A stretch of DNA of 22,907 nucleotides from NCBI GenBank assembly GCA_964200185.2, contig CAXNAD020000272.1:1-22907 (forward strand). Reading direction: 5' to 3'. A program made the position numbers and the translations under genes. The notes under the pieces were generated by a model. It ran no database searches and was not told where the DNA came from. It saw nothing but the letters and a program-made list of their open reading frames with translations. Each line of letters opens with the position of its first letter. Within the stretch, counting starts at the first letter, position 1. Positions 9,903 to 19,638 of this stretch are shown in pieces. The DNA is from Choristocarpus tenellus KU-1152. Taxonomy: Eukaryota > Phaeophyceae.

Positions 9903-11059
9903 ATGATATTTTTTACTTACTTGCTACTGTTGAACGTACGAATCGAAACACCTGTGGTAGGTGATCCTCATCTGACAGGATTTTCAGGTCAGCACTTCGA
10001 TTTTACTGGTGAGAGTGGTTGTTGGTGCAACCTGGTTACTGATAGAGAGGTTACAATCGACATGCGAGTGACTGCTCCAGTACCAGGTCTTCCGATCATC
10101 ACATTCAGACCCAAAGTATCTGGGGGGGAAGGGGGGGGTCTACACCAGGTTGTCCATTTGGTCCATAACCAGTTAAGTGCACTTACATTATCCATCCGAT
10201 GCATGCAACCAAATCACACAAAAATTGCGACATAAAAAATTGGTCCAAAATGGACAGCTGCCACCCCCCCCCCCACAGATACTTTGAGCCACATGACAGG
10301 ACCAGACATTCTCACCCCTGACTTGGAGGGTAAGATTCACACCATTGAGATCATGGTTAAGGACACCGACAGGAAGGAATCCTCACGCACTTCTCATAAG
10401 GTACCTTGCATCGCTGATGGTACTCTTACTGTTCATCTGAACAACATGGAAGTGACAGCTCCCGCCCAGCACCCTGTAGGCATGGGTGTATATGTTTCTG
10501 TGGCAAATCTTTCTGGGGAAGTGTAGATCATTTAGGTTTGAAAACTACTGGCAGAGAAAAGTGCTAGAGGGGGAGGCAATACATCATAATAAGGCGTCAA
10601 GCCGGAACCTACGGTCTGTAGTGGACACATGGATGACTGGATTCTCCGTGACTTCACCAAAAACAATCCTGATGAGTGCAAGTCATACGTCAAAAATGCT
10701 GTACAGTAAGGCACACGTTTAATTCATCACCAGTCAGAACATGCGTCGTTCCGAATTGTTACTCCCATGTTGATGTGGCGCTTAACCATGGCAAACTTCA
10801 CCAGTTAGCAATGCCAGACCCTTCAGGATGTTTTGACCTCCCAGATCACCTCACGTACCACCTAAATCTAGAGTTTGTGGATGCGGACTTCGGGCCCGTT
10901 CCAAAAGACATTTTGGGTGAGACTACTGTGGTGAACCTGGCCGAGAACGGAACTCCCATCCTAGAAGGAATAGGGGTTATCCGTGGCACAGAAGAGGACG
11001 GCCGAGTGCAGGGTGCCCTAGAGGCAGAATTTGAGGGATTTCATGTGTACCACTCGTGA
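9903..11059 (+). pseudogene. VWD/root-cap-like protein, broken by frameshifts and an element
   Basis: The start is GDPHLTGFSGQHFDFTGE, the hallmark of VWD/root-cap-like domains, followed by TIDMRVTAPVPGLPIITF. The coding line then breaks repeatedly. Element A2 (10108-10290) interrupts it. It resumes as MTGPDILTP...GTLTVHLNNMEVTAP...VSVANLSGE (to about 10522), where one extra base gives TAG at 10524-10526. In the next frame it reads CRSFRFENYWQRK. A third frame carries MDDWILRDFTKNNPDECKSY ending at TAA 10707-10709. A short piece with SEHASFRIVTP (10734-10766) follows, then a last frame with HGKLHQLAMPDPSGCFDLPD to TGA at 11057-11059. Order and spacing fit one ancestral protein of roughly 320 residues, so at least three frameshifts and an insertion have killed it. 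I recall similar proteins in oomycetes and algae; function is unknown. The hydrophobic start MIFFTYLLLL could be a signal-peptide remnant or chance. Confidence 0.75.
10108..10290. mobile_element. Family-A inverted-repeat element inside the pseudogene (A2)
   Basis: This 183-bp element runs from gacccaaagtatctgggggg to ccccacagatactttgagcc. Inside each end is a homopolymer tract (G on the left, C on the right), then the inner repeats tctacaccaggttgtccattt and aaatggacagctgccac. The middle contains taagtgcacttacattatcc and attgcgacataaaaaattgg. The orientation is opposite to A3 and A4. The host reading frame (ITF before, MTG after) shows it inserted into coding sequence. Confidence 0.88.
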
Positions 11060-11144
11060 GGTATCATTTTCCCGATCGTCCTACAGAGGTATTGATTGAA
11101 GATCAAAATTCGGTTGTTTGTCCCACAGATATTGCTTACGAAAG

Positions 11145-11344
11145 AAGTGAGAGATAGGGTTGGGGTACGCTGGACATTCATTGAGAACCTCAGAGTATCA
11201 TGTGATCGATCCGCATTGTTGTTGATTGTGATTAGTCAGAGCAGAAAACATGATCCCTCGTCTTTCCTAGTTTGAATTCATCATCTCAAAGATACCGCGA
11301 GCGAGTCGTGCGTCTGACTCACACCACATCACCTTCACCAGCCT
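11145..11344. repeat. Diverged dispersed repeat E, copy 1
   Basis: This aligns by eye with 18860-19060. Shared blocks in order are gtgagagat.gggt.g.ggta(c)gctgg.cat, ttgaga.cctcagagta, gtttgaat, and gcgtctgactcacaccacatcaccttc against gcatctgacccacaccatatcgcctt. The two copies look about 60-70 percent identical. On the minus strand both could encode a similar short stretch (TLRxS..xQ...xSLS), so the sequence may derive from a coding repeat. Confidence 0.6.
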
Positions 11345-11590
11345 CTATACCAACAGTTGGCGCGCGAAATGAATGTCACTACCTCACTACATCGTTGTCT
11401 TGTATATATATGCGGTGGAAAGTTTTGGGCGTCTCGACAAGCAAGGGGAAAGGTTTCTGGATGAGCTAGCTACACACGTGGTAGGGGGGAGAGGGACAGG
11501 AGGCTAAAATAGAAAAGGGGGCTGTCAGAACCCGTCTACGACAGATAGTCTCTGTAACAACGCAAGTAGCCCTATCTAGACGTGTCATCC
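11345..11590. other. No supported gene
   Basis: No open frame or repeat of note, apart from a possible weak continuation of repeat E to about 11400 (both copies have atgaa(t/c)(g/a)tcact). Confidence 0.3.
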
Positions 11591-11867
11591 GTTTAAAGCT
11601 GGAGACACCAGGGAGATGGGCAGAAGGACCTTGTTAGATTCTTGGGATGCTTCCCTAGCTCCTCACCCCGGGGTGAAGGACTAAGCTAGGTGTTGGATGC
11701 ACAGGAAGTCAGTGATGCACCATAGCTGGTAGTAAAATTAGTAAATAGATTAGCGTATTTCACATTTGCGACAATTGTTACTTTTTTAGGGGGGTTTCTG
11801 GCATATGAATAGTATTCACTATTTTTTCACCTGACACATCTCCAAAATGTTAGAGGGCATAATAATA
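11591..11867. repeat. Repeat block D plus family-C arm, copy 1
   Basis: 11591-11692 (gtttaaagctggagacacc ... ttcttgggatgcttccctag ... gactaagctagg) matches 18214-18326 (gtttgaagttggagacaac ... ttcttgggattcttccctac ... ctctaaactag). It is followed after about 35 bp by a family-C arm ending gttagagggcataataat. The same D-then-C order occurs at 18214-18545, so D and this arm belong to one element. Confidence 0.65.
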
Positions 11868-12055
11868 TGTAATATTATATTTATGATCATATTTTATTTG
11901 ACATTTTATTATAGATTATTATGCCCTCTGACATTTTGCAGATATGTCAGGGGAAAAAACAATGAAAAGCCAATTCGATATGATAAGGACCCCTGTAAAA
12001 GTAACAGTTGTCCTAAGTGTTAAAGGTATTTTTCTATCATCTATTTACTTATTTG
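11728..12055. repeat. Large palindrome of two back-to-back family-C arms
   Basis: The left arm (11728-11867) and right arm (about 11908-12050) are inverted copies separated by about 40 bp of AT-rich DNA. cctgacacatctccaaaatg..agagggcataataat faces attattatgccctctgacattttgcagatatgtcagg. Outward, tagtaaatagat on the left pairs with atctatttactta on the right. It can be read as one foldback element or, more likely given other copies, as two elements meeting head to head. Each arm is roughly 140 bp. Confidence 0.75.
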
Positions 12056-12060
12056 AGTGC

Positions 12061-12639
12061 CACCTATCTATGCTACGCCACTTACCTGCTATTCCATTCA
12101 AACTAGCTTAGCGGGCTCCCTACACCACAGTTACCTTGTATGAATGTTGTGGTAGTAAATACCTTAACCATCTCTGCATATCTACTATACGGATATCTCC
12201 AAACTATCTCCAACATAAAAAATACTATTCATACATGTAGAGAAATGCAACACAACACACACACAAAACCCCACCCTGAAATCTGGTCACTCGCATTTTG
12301 CGATCTGCACATTTCCAGATGCGTATTTTCGACTTCAGGAAGGACTGTATCAGCAATAATACCATCAACCACATACTCAGTGTATATTTGAATAAATAGA
12401 CCAGAAAATAATATATAAACTCCTAAACGGACTATGAACAAAATATATATAATGGAAATATTGTACACCTCTACACCTAACTAACCTCTACATTATTTTA
12501 TCATGCCCTCTCGTATGTCAACATTTCTACCTTCAGTACCAAAACAAAAATCAATCATAAAAGAACACATTTCAATAACTAAGTCGGACAGTAACGATTC
12601 GTCGGTATTTTATGGTTTGTGTGTATCTTCAACCATTTA
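12061..12639. other. AT-rich; lone family-C end fragment, no gene
   Basis: No supported gene. A short family-C-like end (attattttatcatgccctct, about 12490-12510) lies here in the orientation of a left end. The rest is AT-rich with no further signal. Confidence 0.35.
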
Positions 12640-12966
12640 TTTTATTACTATGCCCTCTGACATTTTCCAGATGTAGCAGGGGAAAAACTAATGAAAACTA
12701 TTCACATGTCTAAAAATCCCTAAGGAAGTAACAGTTGTCACAAAAATGATAAACGTTATCTATTTCCTACTTTACTACTACATATTATCTATGTTATACT
12801 ACTACCTTCCGATGTCTCAAACATCATATTCCTGCAACCCACTGGGAGGAGGAGGTAAGGAAGGACATTTATCCTGTAAGAATGATTGGTCTGTCCGTTC
12901 ATTGTTTTTTCCCCTCACACACATGATTGGAAAATGTCACAGGGCAAAATAATAATATATATATAG
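12640..12966. mobile_element. Family-C element with terminal inverted repeats
   Basis: The left end reads ttactatgccctctgacattttccagat and the right end is its inverted counterpart attggaaaatgtcacagggcaaaataat. Subterminal tracts gcaggggaaaaactaatgaaa (left) and ttcattgttttttcccctc (right) also pair. The interior holds aagtaacagttgtc, shared with other family-C copies. The size is about 325 bp with no coding capacity. A short (ta)n tract follows at 12955-12966. Confidence 0.6.
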
Positions 12967-13150
12967 GTACCATACGATTTACATAATCACAATGATATTA
13001 CTCACAAACATGAATATTATTATGGTCCTCACCTCATATTGAATTATTGAAATACATGCACTAAAATATATTAAACTAATTATAGCATTCAACTACAAAA
13101 ATCATTACATACAATATCACGTTGATATATGTACAACCGACAATACAACT
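12967..13150. other. AT-rich flank upstream of the coiled-coil gene
   Basis: Very AT-rich sequence with no open frame. It may contain the promoter of the downstream gene, but no particular element can be assigned. Confidence 0.3.
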
Positions 13151-13550
13151 TCATTCACTTGATACAATATAACTACCTGCCCCAATTGAGCAACGCTTCC
13201 CCATCACCGTTCTTGGGGCATCCAGGATACGGATATCAACGATGCCTGGTTGTGGGCTGAGACAGCTATGGTGCTGGAAGGGTCGGGGGACTGGACCACA
13301 CAACGCGCGAAGCTCGGGCTTAGGTCGGAGGCAACGCAACAGAGAAGCGATGGTGAGTCCATCCTCAATCCTCTACTCACGGATACGGAGCACCCCGTGA
13401 ACCTCATCTAATATCAGATCGGGTTCGTCTTCTTGTAAAATATATGGTTCATTGTTTGGTAGTATTATACTGGTCGAAGTAGTCCCAGCTCTCTCAAGAT
13501 CGCTGAAGTTTCCAAGGAAAGTGGAGGATCAAGATTAAGATTCGCTACGG
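13151..13550 (+). other. Candidate 5' exons of the coiled-coil gene, unresolved
   Basis: A GC-richer block ends at 13352 with a strong donor (gcgatg|gtgagt). In one frame it reads an acidic, protein-like segment (DINDAWLWAETAMVLEGSGD). In another it starts at ATG 13239 (MPGCGLRQLW) and leaves in phase 0, which would join exon 13693 directly. A second small exon candidate, 13499 or 13509-13550, has acceptor ctctcaag or gctgaag and donor acgg|gtaagt. It exits in phase 1 and therefore does not join the phase-0 start of the exon at 13693. So at least one junction is wrong, an exon is missing, or the 5' end is degenerate. Confidence 0.4.
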
Positions 13551-13692
13551 GTAAGTCCCCGTTTCGATGGAGGGTCCATTGGTTACCCATACTCACGGCT
13601 TGAAAGTGGTGGCTCACTGCGACTAGTCCTTCCTGTGATTCATGTGCCTCGCACCTGTGCTGTGTTTCGCGTAATGATTGCTTCCATTGAAG

Positions 13693-16037
13693 GTAAAGAT
13701 CGACGAACTTGAGGCACATGTGGATGCGCTATCGCAAGCGGCAGACAGAGGGAAGAGAAAGGCCATTTGGGAGGCGGCTGCTTCGGTGGCCAGGGAGAAG
13801 AGTTTGGTCGCAGAGATCAAGGCCCAAGCGGCCGTGGAACAAAATATCATTAGCCTTGATCACGAAACCGAGATGGCTCGTTTGAAGGAAAGAATCTGTA
13901 GAATGGATTTACAATTAAACGAGACCAAGGTCGAAGCAGCCGAGGAAAAAGACATGTTGCGGGCCGATCACGGAATGCAGATCGCTCTTATGCGAAGAAG
14001 AATGAGCAGAATGGAGAGAATCCACAACGAGTCCGTTGAGGACCTTGAGGAAAAGCTCAGTGTAGCCAAAGAGGTAATGGCACTTTCCACTCCCGTATAT
14101 CCTCCTGGCGTCAATGCGCACGAACACATTGTGTTACTGACCGGTTTGTGCATAGAAGGTTGATAGGCCCTCTCTATAGGACCTGGATTGCTTTGTTCCA
14201 CCCCCCACCCCTGCTTTCGTGGTAGCATCAGTGCCGCACCCCATCACTGTGAGTATAGCACTGGGGGTTGGAAGTATAGATTGCCAGTGATGCGTTCTTT
14301 TGCACTGGAATCCTGTACTAGATAGTATCCTCCATAGGTGACTTACGGGATTACGGACCTGAATGTATACTACAAATGGAGTATGTATTTACTAGAAGAG
14401 TCCTTGTTCCACTGTCCAGGACATCGATAAGGCCGAGGATAATGTCGTAGAGATCTCCGAGCTGCTTGACCTCTCTAGGAGAGAAACTCTCAATCTGGAG
14501 AGGGTGGTCAAGGAAAAGGATGCATTGCTGGATATATACAAAACGGATTTTCAGGTGTGTTGATTAAGTAATATGATGAGATATTCATCAACTATGTCTT
14601 GTGTTGCCTGTTGCCCCCCCTCCATTAGGAACTCAACATGAGGTTAGCAGAAGGCAATGCGCCTACGGCATATGGTGTACTCTATGGAGCTGATGCCTAA
14701 CCTTTGCTTTGTAATAGTTCTGCAATTGAGTAAAATTTATGATCTCCAAGCTGAAGAAAACCATGGTGGTACTGTTTGTGTGCCCTCAACTTAGTGTCCT
14801 CACCTACATGCTACTGATAATCATCTGCACTTTCTCTGTTGGATTGGCAGAGAGCGCTTCAAGCATTTGAGGACATCAAACTTGTCTTCAGGACGGAGTA
14901 TGATGCTATCGAGGATCGCTGCGCAGAGTTGAAAGCAATGCAAGCTGAAAAGGCAGAGCAGCTTCAGAGAGCTGAGGAACGCAATAAGGAGCTGATGGTG
15001 AGATTGGTGGCATATCATTTGATCTTTAATTATCTAGATTAGACATTCCCAGATTACATTCTGAACTATTATTTGAAATGTAACAACAATCAGGTCATTG
15101 GTTTGAGTAGGATGTATATCTATCGAGACAGCAAGTGGAATAAGGCATGTGTCCTCTTGTTTGTCTTGTACCAAACCAAATACTACTGAAGAGTATGATA
15201 TAGGTACAACAGTATGCACTGAGTGCCTTCTTTCTTCTCTGCTTCTAGTAACAAGTGTATCCCTTCCCTTCTCCGCTCTTGTGATGGTTTTGAGCTGAGG
15301 AGGCACACAAGACAATAATCTCGTGTAAATGAACAACAACACATTTGCAAACTCATCGAGTGACTCTTTTGCTCCCCTCATCCCTCTCCATCTCCTACCT
15401 TCTTCTCTATCCTATTGCCAGAAAGCGTTGGAAGATCGAATACCAGAGGTCTGTGGTCCAGAACTCCCCGGGTGAGTGTTGCCCCAAGGTCAATTATCAT
15501 CTCATAGATTGTACTTTGTGTGGTGCTGGGTTCTCTAGACCACTAAAACATCACTGTAAGCCCTGACATCGTCTTGTTCCCCTGCCCACTGCCGTGTCGC
15601 ATGCGCTTCCTGCTCTGTCTTGCCCCGTGCTCATTATTGTCGGCCCTTTCAGGTCAAACGGTCAATACTACCACTACCCACCAGGGTACAGGTCAAAGAC
15701 ACCACCCACCACTACCCGTAACAACGGCGAGACCTTCACGGAGGGTGTGATTGCATGCCAAAACACAACATTTTCCACAGGCAATACCACTGCAGCATCT
15801 GGGTTCGTGTTCACTGCTGGCTCATCTACACAATCCTCCTTTCCCACAGCCAGGTCCAACATGGCATCTTCCGACTTCAGCTTTGATTTTGGGGTGTCCG
15901 AATCCAAGAACTCAGAATTCTCCACAGCCAAGGCTACTGAATCCGTTTTCACCTTCAATTTTAAGGTGCCCAATTCCACCCTGAAGAACCCCTTCCCCAA
16001 TGTGAGCAAGGCTCCTTCCACGTTTGCATTGAACTGA
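13693..16037 (+). CDS. Spliced coiled-coil protein with FxFxF-motif tail (3' five exons)
   Basis: Exons 13693-14073 (127 codons), 14420-14554 (45), 14851-14997 (49), 15422-15471 (phase 2 exit) and 15653-16037 (stop TGA) join in one frame, giving about 365 residues. Donors are gag|gtaatg, cag|gtgtgt, atg|gtgaga and cgg|gtgagt. Acceptors have pyrimidine tracts, best before 15422 and 15653. Exons 1-3 encode almost continuous charged helix with heptad-like spacing (for example LEAHVDALSQAADRGKRK, MARLKERICRMDLQLNETK, AELKAMQAEKAEQLQRAEE), so a long coiled coil. The last exon is abruptly Ser/Thr/Asn-rich with spaced FVF, FSFDFG and FTFNF motifs, Tyr-rich at its start (QYYHYPPGY). FxF repeats in a disordered Ser/Thr tail resemble FG-type nucleoporin segments; that is a resemblance, not an identification. 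No known family is recognised. The 5' end is incomplete: no ATG opens the 13693 exon. Confidence 0.8.
14629..14700 (+). other. Possible alternative terminal exon of the coiled-coil gene
   Basis: Inside the 296-bp intron between exons 14554 and 14851 there is a good acceptor (ttgccccccctccattag|gaa). A phase-0 frame follows, encoding ELNMRLAEGNAPTAYGVLYG and ending at TAA 14698-14700. Using it would end the protein after the second coiled-coil exon and drop the FxF tail. A phase-0 donor inside it is lacking, so it could only be terminal. It could also be a chance acceptor. Confidence 0.35.
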
Positions 16038-16430
16038 GGTGCCAGTGAGCACAAAGCAGAGGATCAACCCCTTCATGATGATCAAGCCAGCTGCAGCTGA
16101 ATTGGTCTAGGTGTTGTGCAGGGATGAGTGCTGGGTGTCTCTCAGTCTGCCCCAGTGGCTTCTAATTATTGACGCCGGTTTCCAACACCTGCACACCACA
16201 AGGAACTTGTCTACGCTGCCAACGTTTTGCTGTTGAATTCCATGCGTTGAATATATTCGATGGAATGAGAGTTCTTTGTATTGGGGTAGCCTAAGAAGAG
16301 ATTCGGGTGTGTTGAAGAGGTCTTGCAAAGACAATGAAGTGAAGAGAGTTCCACAGATATTTGGGGTTTGGAGATTGTGCTTCAATTTTCTCTTGAGGTA
16401 GCGTTTGGAGTCAGAGTGCATACCATGACC
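16038..16430. other. 3' flank, likely 3' UTR of the coiled-coil gene
   Basis: The sequence directly after the TGA has no coding frame on the plus strand. A 104-codon minus-strand frame (16107-16421) is open but has no motif and faces the gene's 3' end. No clear AATAAA was seen close to the stop. Confidence 0.35.
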
Positions 16431-17560
16431 TGTGAATGGAAAAGAGAGATGTGTGTTGATGTGTATTGTACAGCAAAAGTACTTCCCATATCATGGCGTC
16501 AAATTGAAGTATGTTAACAAGTATTTATGTTACATGCTACACTATGTTAGCATGTGAATGGTTGTTGCTTGGGTTAGTGGCAATCTGGAGAAAGAAGGGA
16601 ATGTATTGCACAGCGGGTTCTGTTTGCAACAGTCTCTTGTTTGCGAACAAGGACTATTTGCTCTCGTCGATATTAATGGTTGGCAGTAACTTGTGGGTGT
16701 GTGACTGAGTGAGGTGAATAGTGTGTTTCATTTGTAGATGTGGTGGGTGTAACTGCTGTATGCACTCCCAAATGGTTTGTCTTGGTCTCATTGGTAGCAC
16801 AAGGTCCTCATGGAGGAATGTCGTCATTCTTGATAGACAATATTTCTCTGTGCTCCTATGATGCAGAAGGTGCTTGTGATGTCACAGAAGTGTGCTCGAT
16901 GAGTGTCGCCACAAGTCACATATCTCGACTTTGTAGGAGCTTAAATCGTCCGTCTCATATGGCTCTTGAATACTGTCGACAGTACTTGAATTGAATTGTG
17001 TCATTGTTGGCAAATGCCTTGTGTGTCGTGCTTGAGTAAGGTAAAAGGAGTGTGATTTGCTGCAGTCTACTTGACTGTTTAATGCGTGCTGCTGCTTGTG
17101 CACAACACGCTGTTGGCCCCCATCACAGCTCTACCTATTTGTGTCCTCATAGGCATAGCAATGGGCTATGCATTGACATCAGTTGAGGTAAAAGGAGACA
17201 ATGGTCCTTTTGTCATATTGGTCTTGTCGTTGAGTCAGTCTCGTGGGTGCACTGAAGATATTCTGGCTTGGAGGTACACACTCACTCTCGAGTATGTTCT
17301 TAGGGATTGGAACTACTTTCACAGTTGAACTGAGCATATTGAAGTTTGTCTCTATGTTTGCATACATTGCCAAGGAGAGCCATTGTGTACTCACACGGGT
17401 TTTGTTAGCAGTATCTGCTCTATTCACGGAGTTTGTTTTGATTTTGTGTTATTGTTTGGTTGTGTGCTCCGCCATGTCTGTTGTGCACCCCATCACCCCT
17501 GCAGCCCTGCAGCCCAAATATGTATTTTATGTGAGGATTAGTATAGTGTAGCTGCTCCTC
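16431..17560 (+). other. G+T-rich stretch, probably non-coding or long UTR
   Basis: Over about 1.1 kb the plus strand is strikingly rich in G and T (many tgtgtg, gttgg, ttgtgt words) compared with the flanks. Plus-strand frames of 65, 84, 80 and 102 codons follow each other in different frames and read as Val/Leu/Cys-rich, which is what G+T-rich DNA gives by itself. No convincing splice sites or motif were found. It may be a long 3' UTR or non-coding transcript with transcription-linked skew. Confidence 0.35.
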
Positions 17561-18054
17561 TGCCTAGAATTAGATGGAATACGCGGTGTGCATTGTCCAT
17601 CTATTACCGTGCATGCTCTATCCTTTTGGGGAACAATCGTGTTTAATTTGTGTAGAACGGCATAAAAACTTACATAAAGTTTCGATATTCTGCCTTTTAA
17701 CATAAAATCCTTGTGATAATATACCAACTATATCTTTAGCATACTCGAAAGAGAAAACATGGCACATCCTCGTGTTCAGTTCAAATATCCTCTACACTAT
17801 TAAATGATTCACCTCCAGCACACTTATTGGCTGAGACATTCTCATCTTCCGTACCTTAAGGTACTTGACATAACTATTTTCCAAGCCTTGGCACAACAAT
17901 GCAAAGGCGTACTGCGGTACTAATGAGTACGGTATTTGTTCGATTTTTTTCTGTGCTGTGATATGCCGTAGGACCTTGGCCATGGCAATCGCTATTGTAC
18001 CGTAGCTTGGGAATGCTAGAATTAAGTACCGTTGCTGAAAAGTTCAATAGTAAT
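17561..18054. other. No firm gene; cluster of GTAC palindromes, one small minus ORF
   Basis: A 63-codon ATG frame on the minus strand (17792-17983; starts MAKVLRHITAQKK) is hydrophilic and could be real, but has no support. Between 17850 and 18035 short palindromes on gtac are unusually dense (taccttaaggta, tactgcggtact, gagtacggta, gtaccgta). Confidence 0.25.
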
Positions 18055-18545
18055 ACATTATTTTATTTGTGCCCACTTAGATTTTCCAGCTCGTCATGGG
18101 AGGGATAATTCTTAGACCAGAGAACAAAGTTGGAAGTTATTACTACACTAGCTTATACAAAAATTATTTTCCCAAAAATTCTCAAAAATAGTACATAAAT
18201 TTTCATAGTGTCGTGTGTTTGAAGTTGGAGACAACATGCTGGTTGGCTAGGAAGGGTCTCACATATTCTTGGGATTCTTCCCTACTAGAGTCTCAACCAC
18301 CTTTGTACGGCTCTAAACTAGACACATAGCAGTGTGAACATAGTTTCGTAGGGAACAATCCCTCAAGTAACTCTAGTATATACTCCAATTTATTTTTTAG
18401 GGCTTTTTTTTTATATTGTAGATTGGAAATGACAACTATTGTCACAGGAGTTCTCGAGTAGTTTCAGTTTTCTAGTTTATTTTGATCTTTGTCTTGTCCC
18501 TCCCCTTACACCTCCACAGTATGTCAGTAGGCACATCATCATATA
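18055..18545. repeat. Diverged family-C/D element, copy 2
   Basis: The left end attattttatttgtgcccac..agattttccag and right end acagtatgtcagtaggcacatcatcat are diverged inverted counterparts of the family-C ends. Inside, 18214-18326 matches repeat D at 11591-11692, and 18440-18545 matches the family-C arm 11760-11867. The length is about 490 bp. It is older than the 11.7-kb copy, judging by divergence. Confidence 0.5.
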
Positions 18546-18859
18546 TATACTTTCTCCTTAATGCATGTACATATTACAGTATTCAATAGGAATTGCAACT
18601 GTCCCTGTACCATGAAAATGCTAGAAATACTATGGAAATCAAGGAGAAAAACCGTACCATACCATGCAGAAACAGGACTCATTGTACAAATACCGTGTCA
18701 TACTCCTCAAATTTGTTATCGCATGGGTGGATGTATTGCACTTATTGTTTAAATTAAAGTATAGATGAATGAACTATATGTATGGAGATATGTGTCGAGC
18801 AGACAAGTTCTGTGTGATTGGGGGTGATGAAAACCGCCAGAGATGAGGTTCGGGTAAGA
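18546..18859. other. No supported gene
   Basis: A 63-codon frame (18561-18752) has no support. Nothing else was seen. Confidence 0.3.
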
Positions 18860-19060
18860 ACTGAGAGATGGGGCTGAGGCATGCTGGGCATGCGTTGAGA
18901 TTCTCAGAGTAGCAGCTTGGTCAATCCCCACTTTCATTGATTGCAACAAGTCCAAATACAAAACGCAATCCACGGGTTTGCTGGTTTGAATGCACCGTTC
19001 GTGTCAAGGGTACAGTGACCTGGTCATGCATCTGACCCACACCATATCGCCTTGGCTGAT
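18860..19060. repeat. Diverged dispersed repeat E, copy 2
   Basis: The partner of 11145-11344; landmarks are ctgagagatggggctgaggc, tgagattctcagagta, gtttgaat and gcatctgacccacaccatat. Relative to repeat D the order differs (E-D-C at 11 kb, D-C-E here), so E is probably an independent unit. Confidence 0.6.
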
Positions 19061-19638
19061 CCGAACAGGAAAAAGTGGTGTGCATGATGAACATCACTGC
19101 GCACGGTGTCTAATATCAATCTGTCCGAGGTCCCTAATGGGACCTGTTCCTGACATTACGCACCCCTCTGTGAGAATGCTATCCAACACAAACTCGTAAG
19201 TGGCTGGCCAGCACTTCATGTCGGACAAGTCCTTGGGAGGATATCTCTTAGTTGTTGAATCAACTCAGTGAAACAGGTGGAGCACTAGCGGTAATCAGCC
19301 CTAGTGATCACAATCTAGTCTAGAGTATGAACTGAAAACCTGTGTTCACAGGTGGAAAGCGTAGCGAGAAAAATGACACGGACATGCGTGTTTCCTACAT
19401 ACCCCCAAGCATCTGAGTGGATGAATCTCAGTATCACCACGGCTTTAGTATCATTGACTCATCCGTTGGGATTGTCGTAGGGATAGTGTCAAGAGTGATT
19501 GGAAACATCATCATCTCTTACTGTCACCTGGTCCAACATGCTGCCAACCAAATTGGTTTCGAAACCAGAGGATATTTCCTGGACTCAAAATATGTAGATA
19601 TTTGAAAAATGTAAACGGTATACTTGCTTTTTCACAGG
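19061..19638. other. No supported gene
   Basis: A 62-codon plus-strand frame (19417-19605, ending GFETRGYFLDSKYVDI) is open just before the possible exon at 19639 but has no ATG-Kozak, domain or repeat support. Confidence 0.3.

Noticed and set aside
13465-14228. Several minus-strand ORFs of 70-86 codons
   Set aside because: They are shadows of the coiled-coil exons on the plus strand.
16107-16421. Minus-strand 104-codon ORF
   Set aside because: No motif, faces the 3' end of a well-supported plus-strand gene, and no splice or promoter context.
16511-17551. Chain of Val/Leu/Cys-rich plus-strand ORFs that look membrane-like
   Set aside because: G+T-rich DNA gives such translations automatically; the frames change without usable splice sites.
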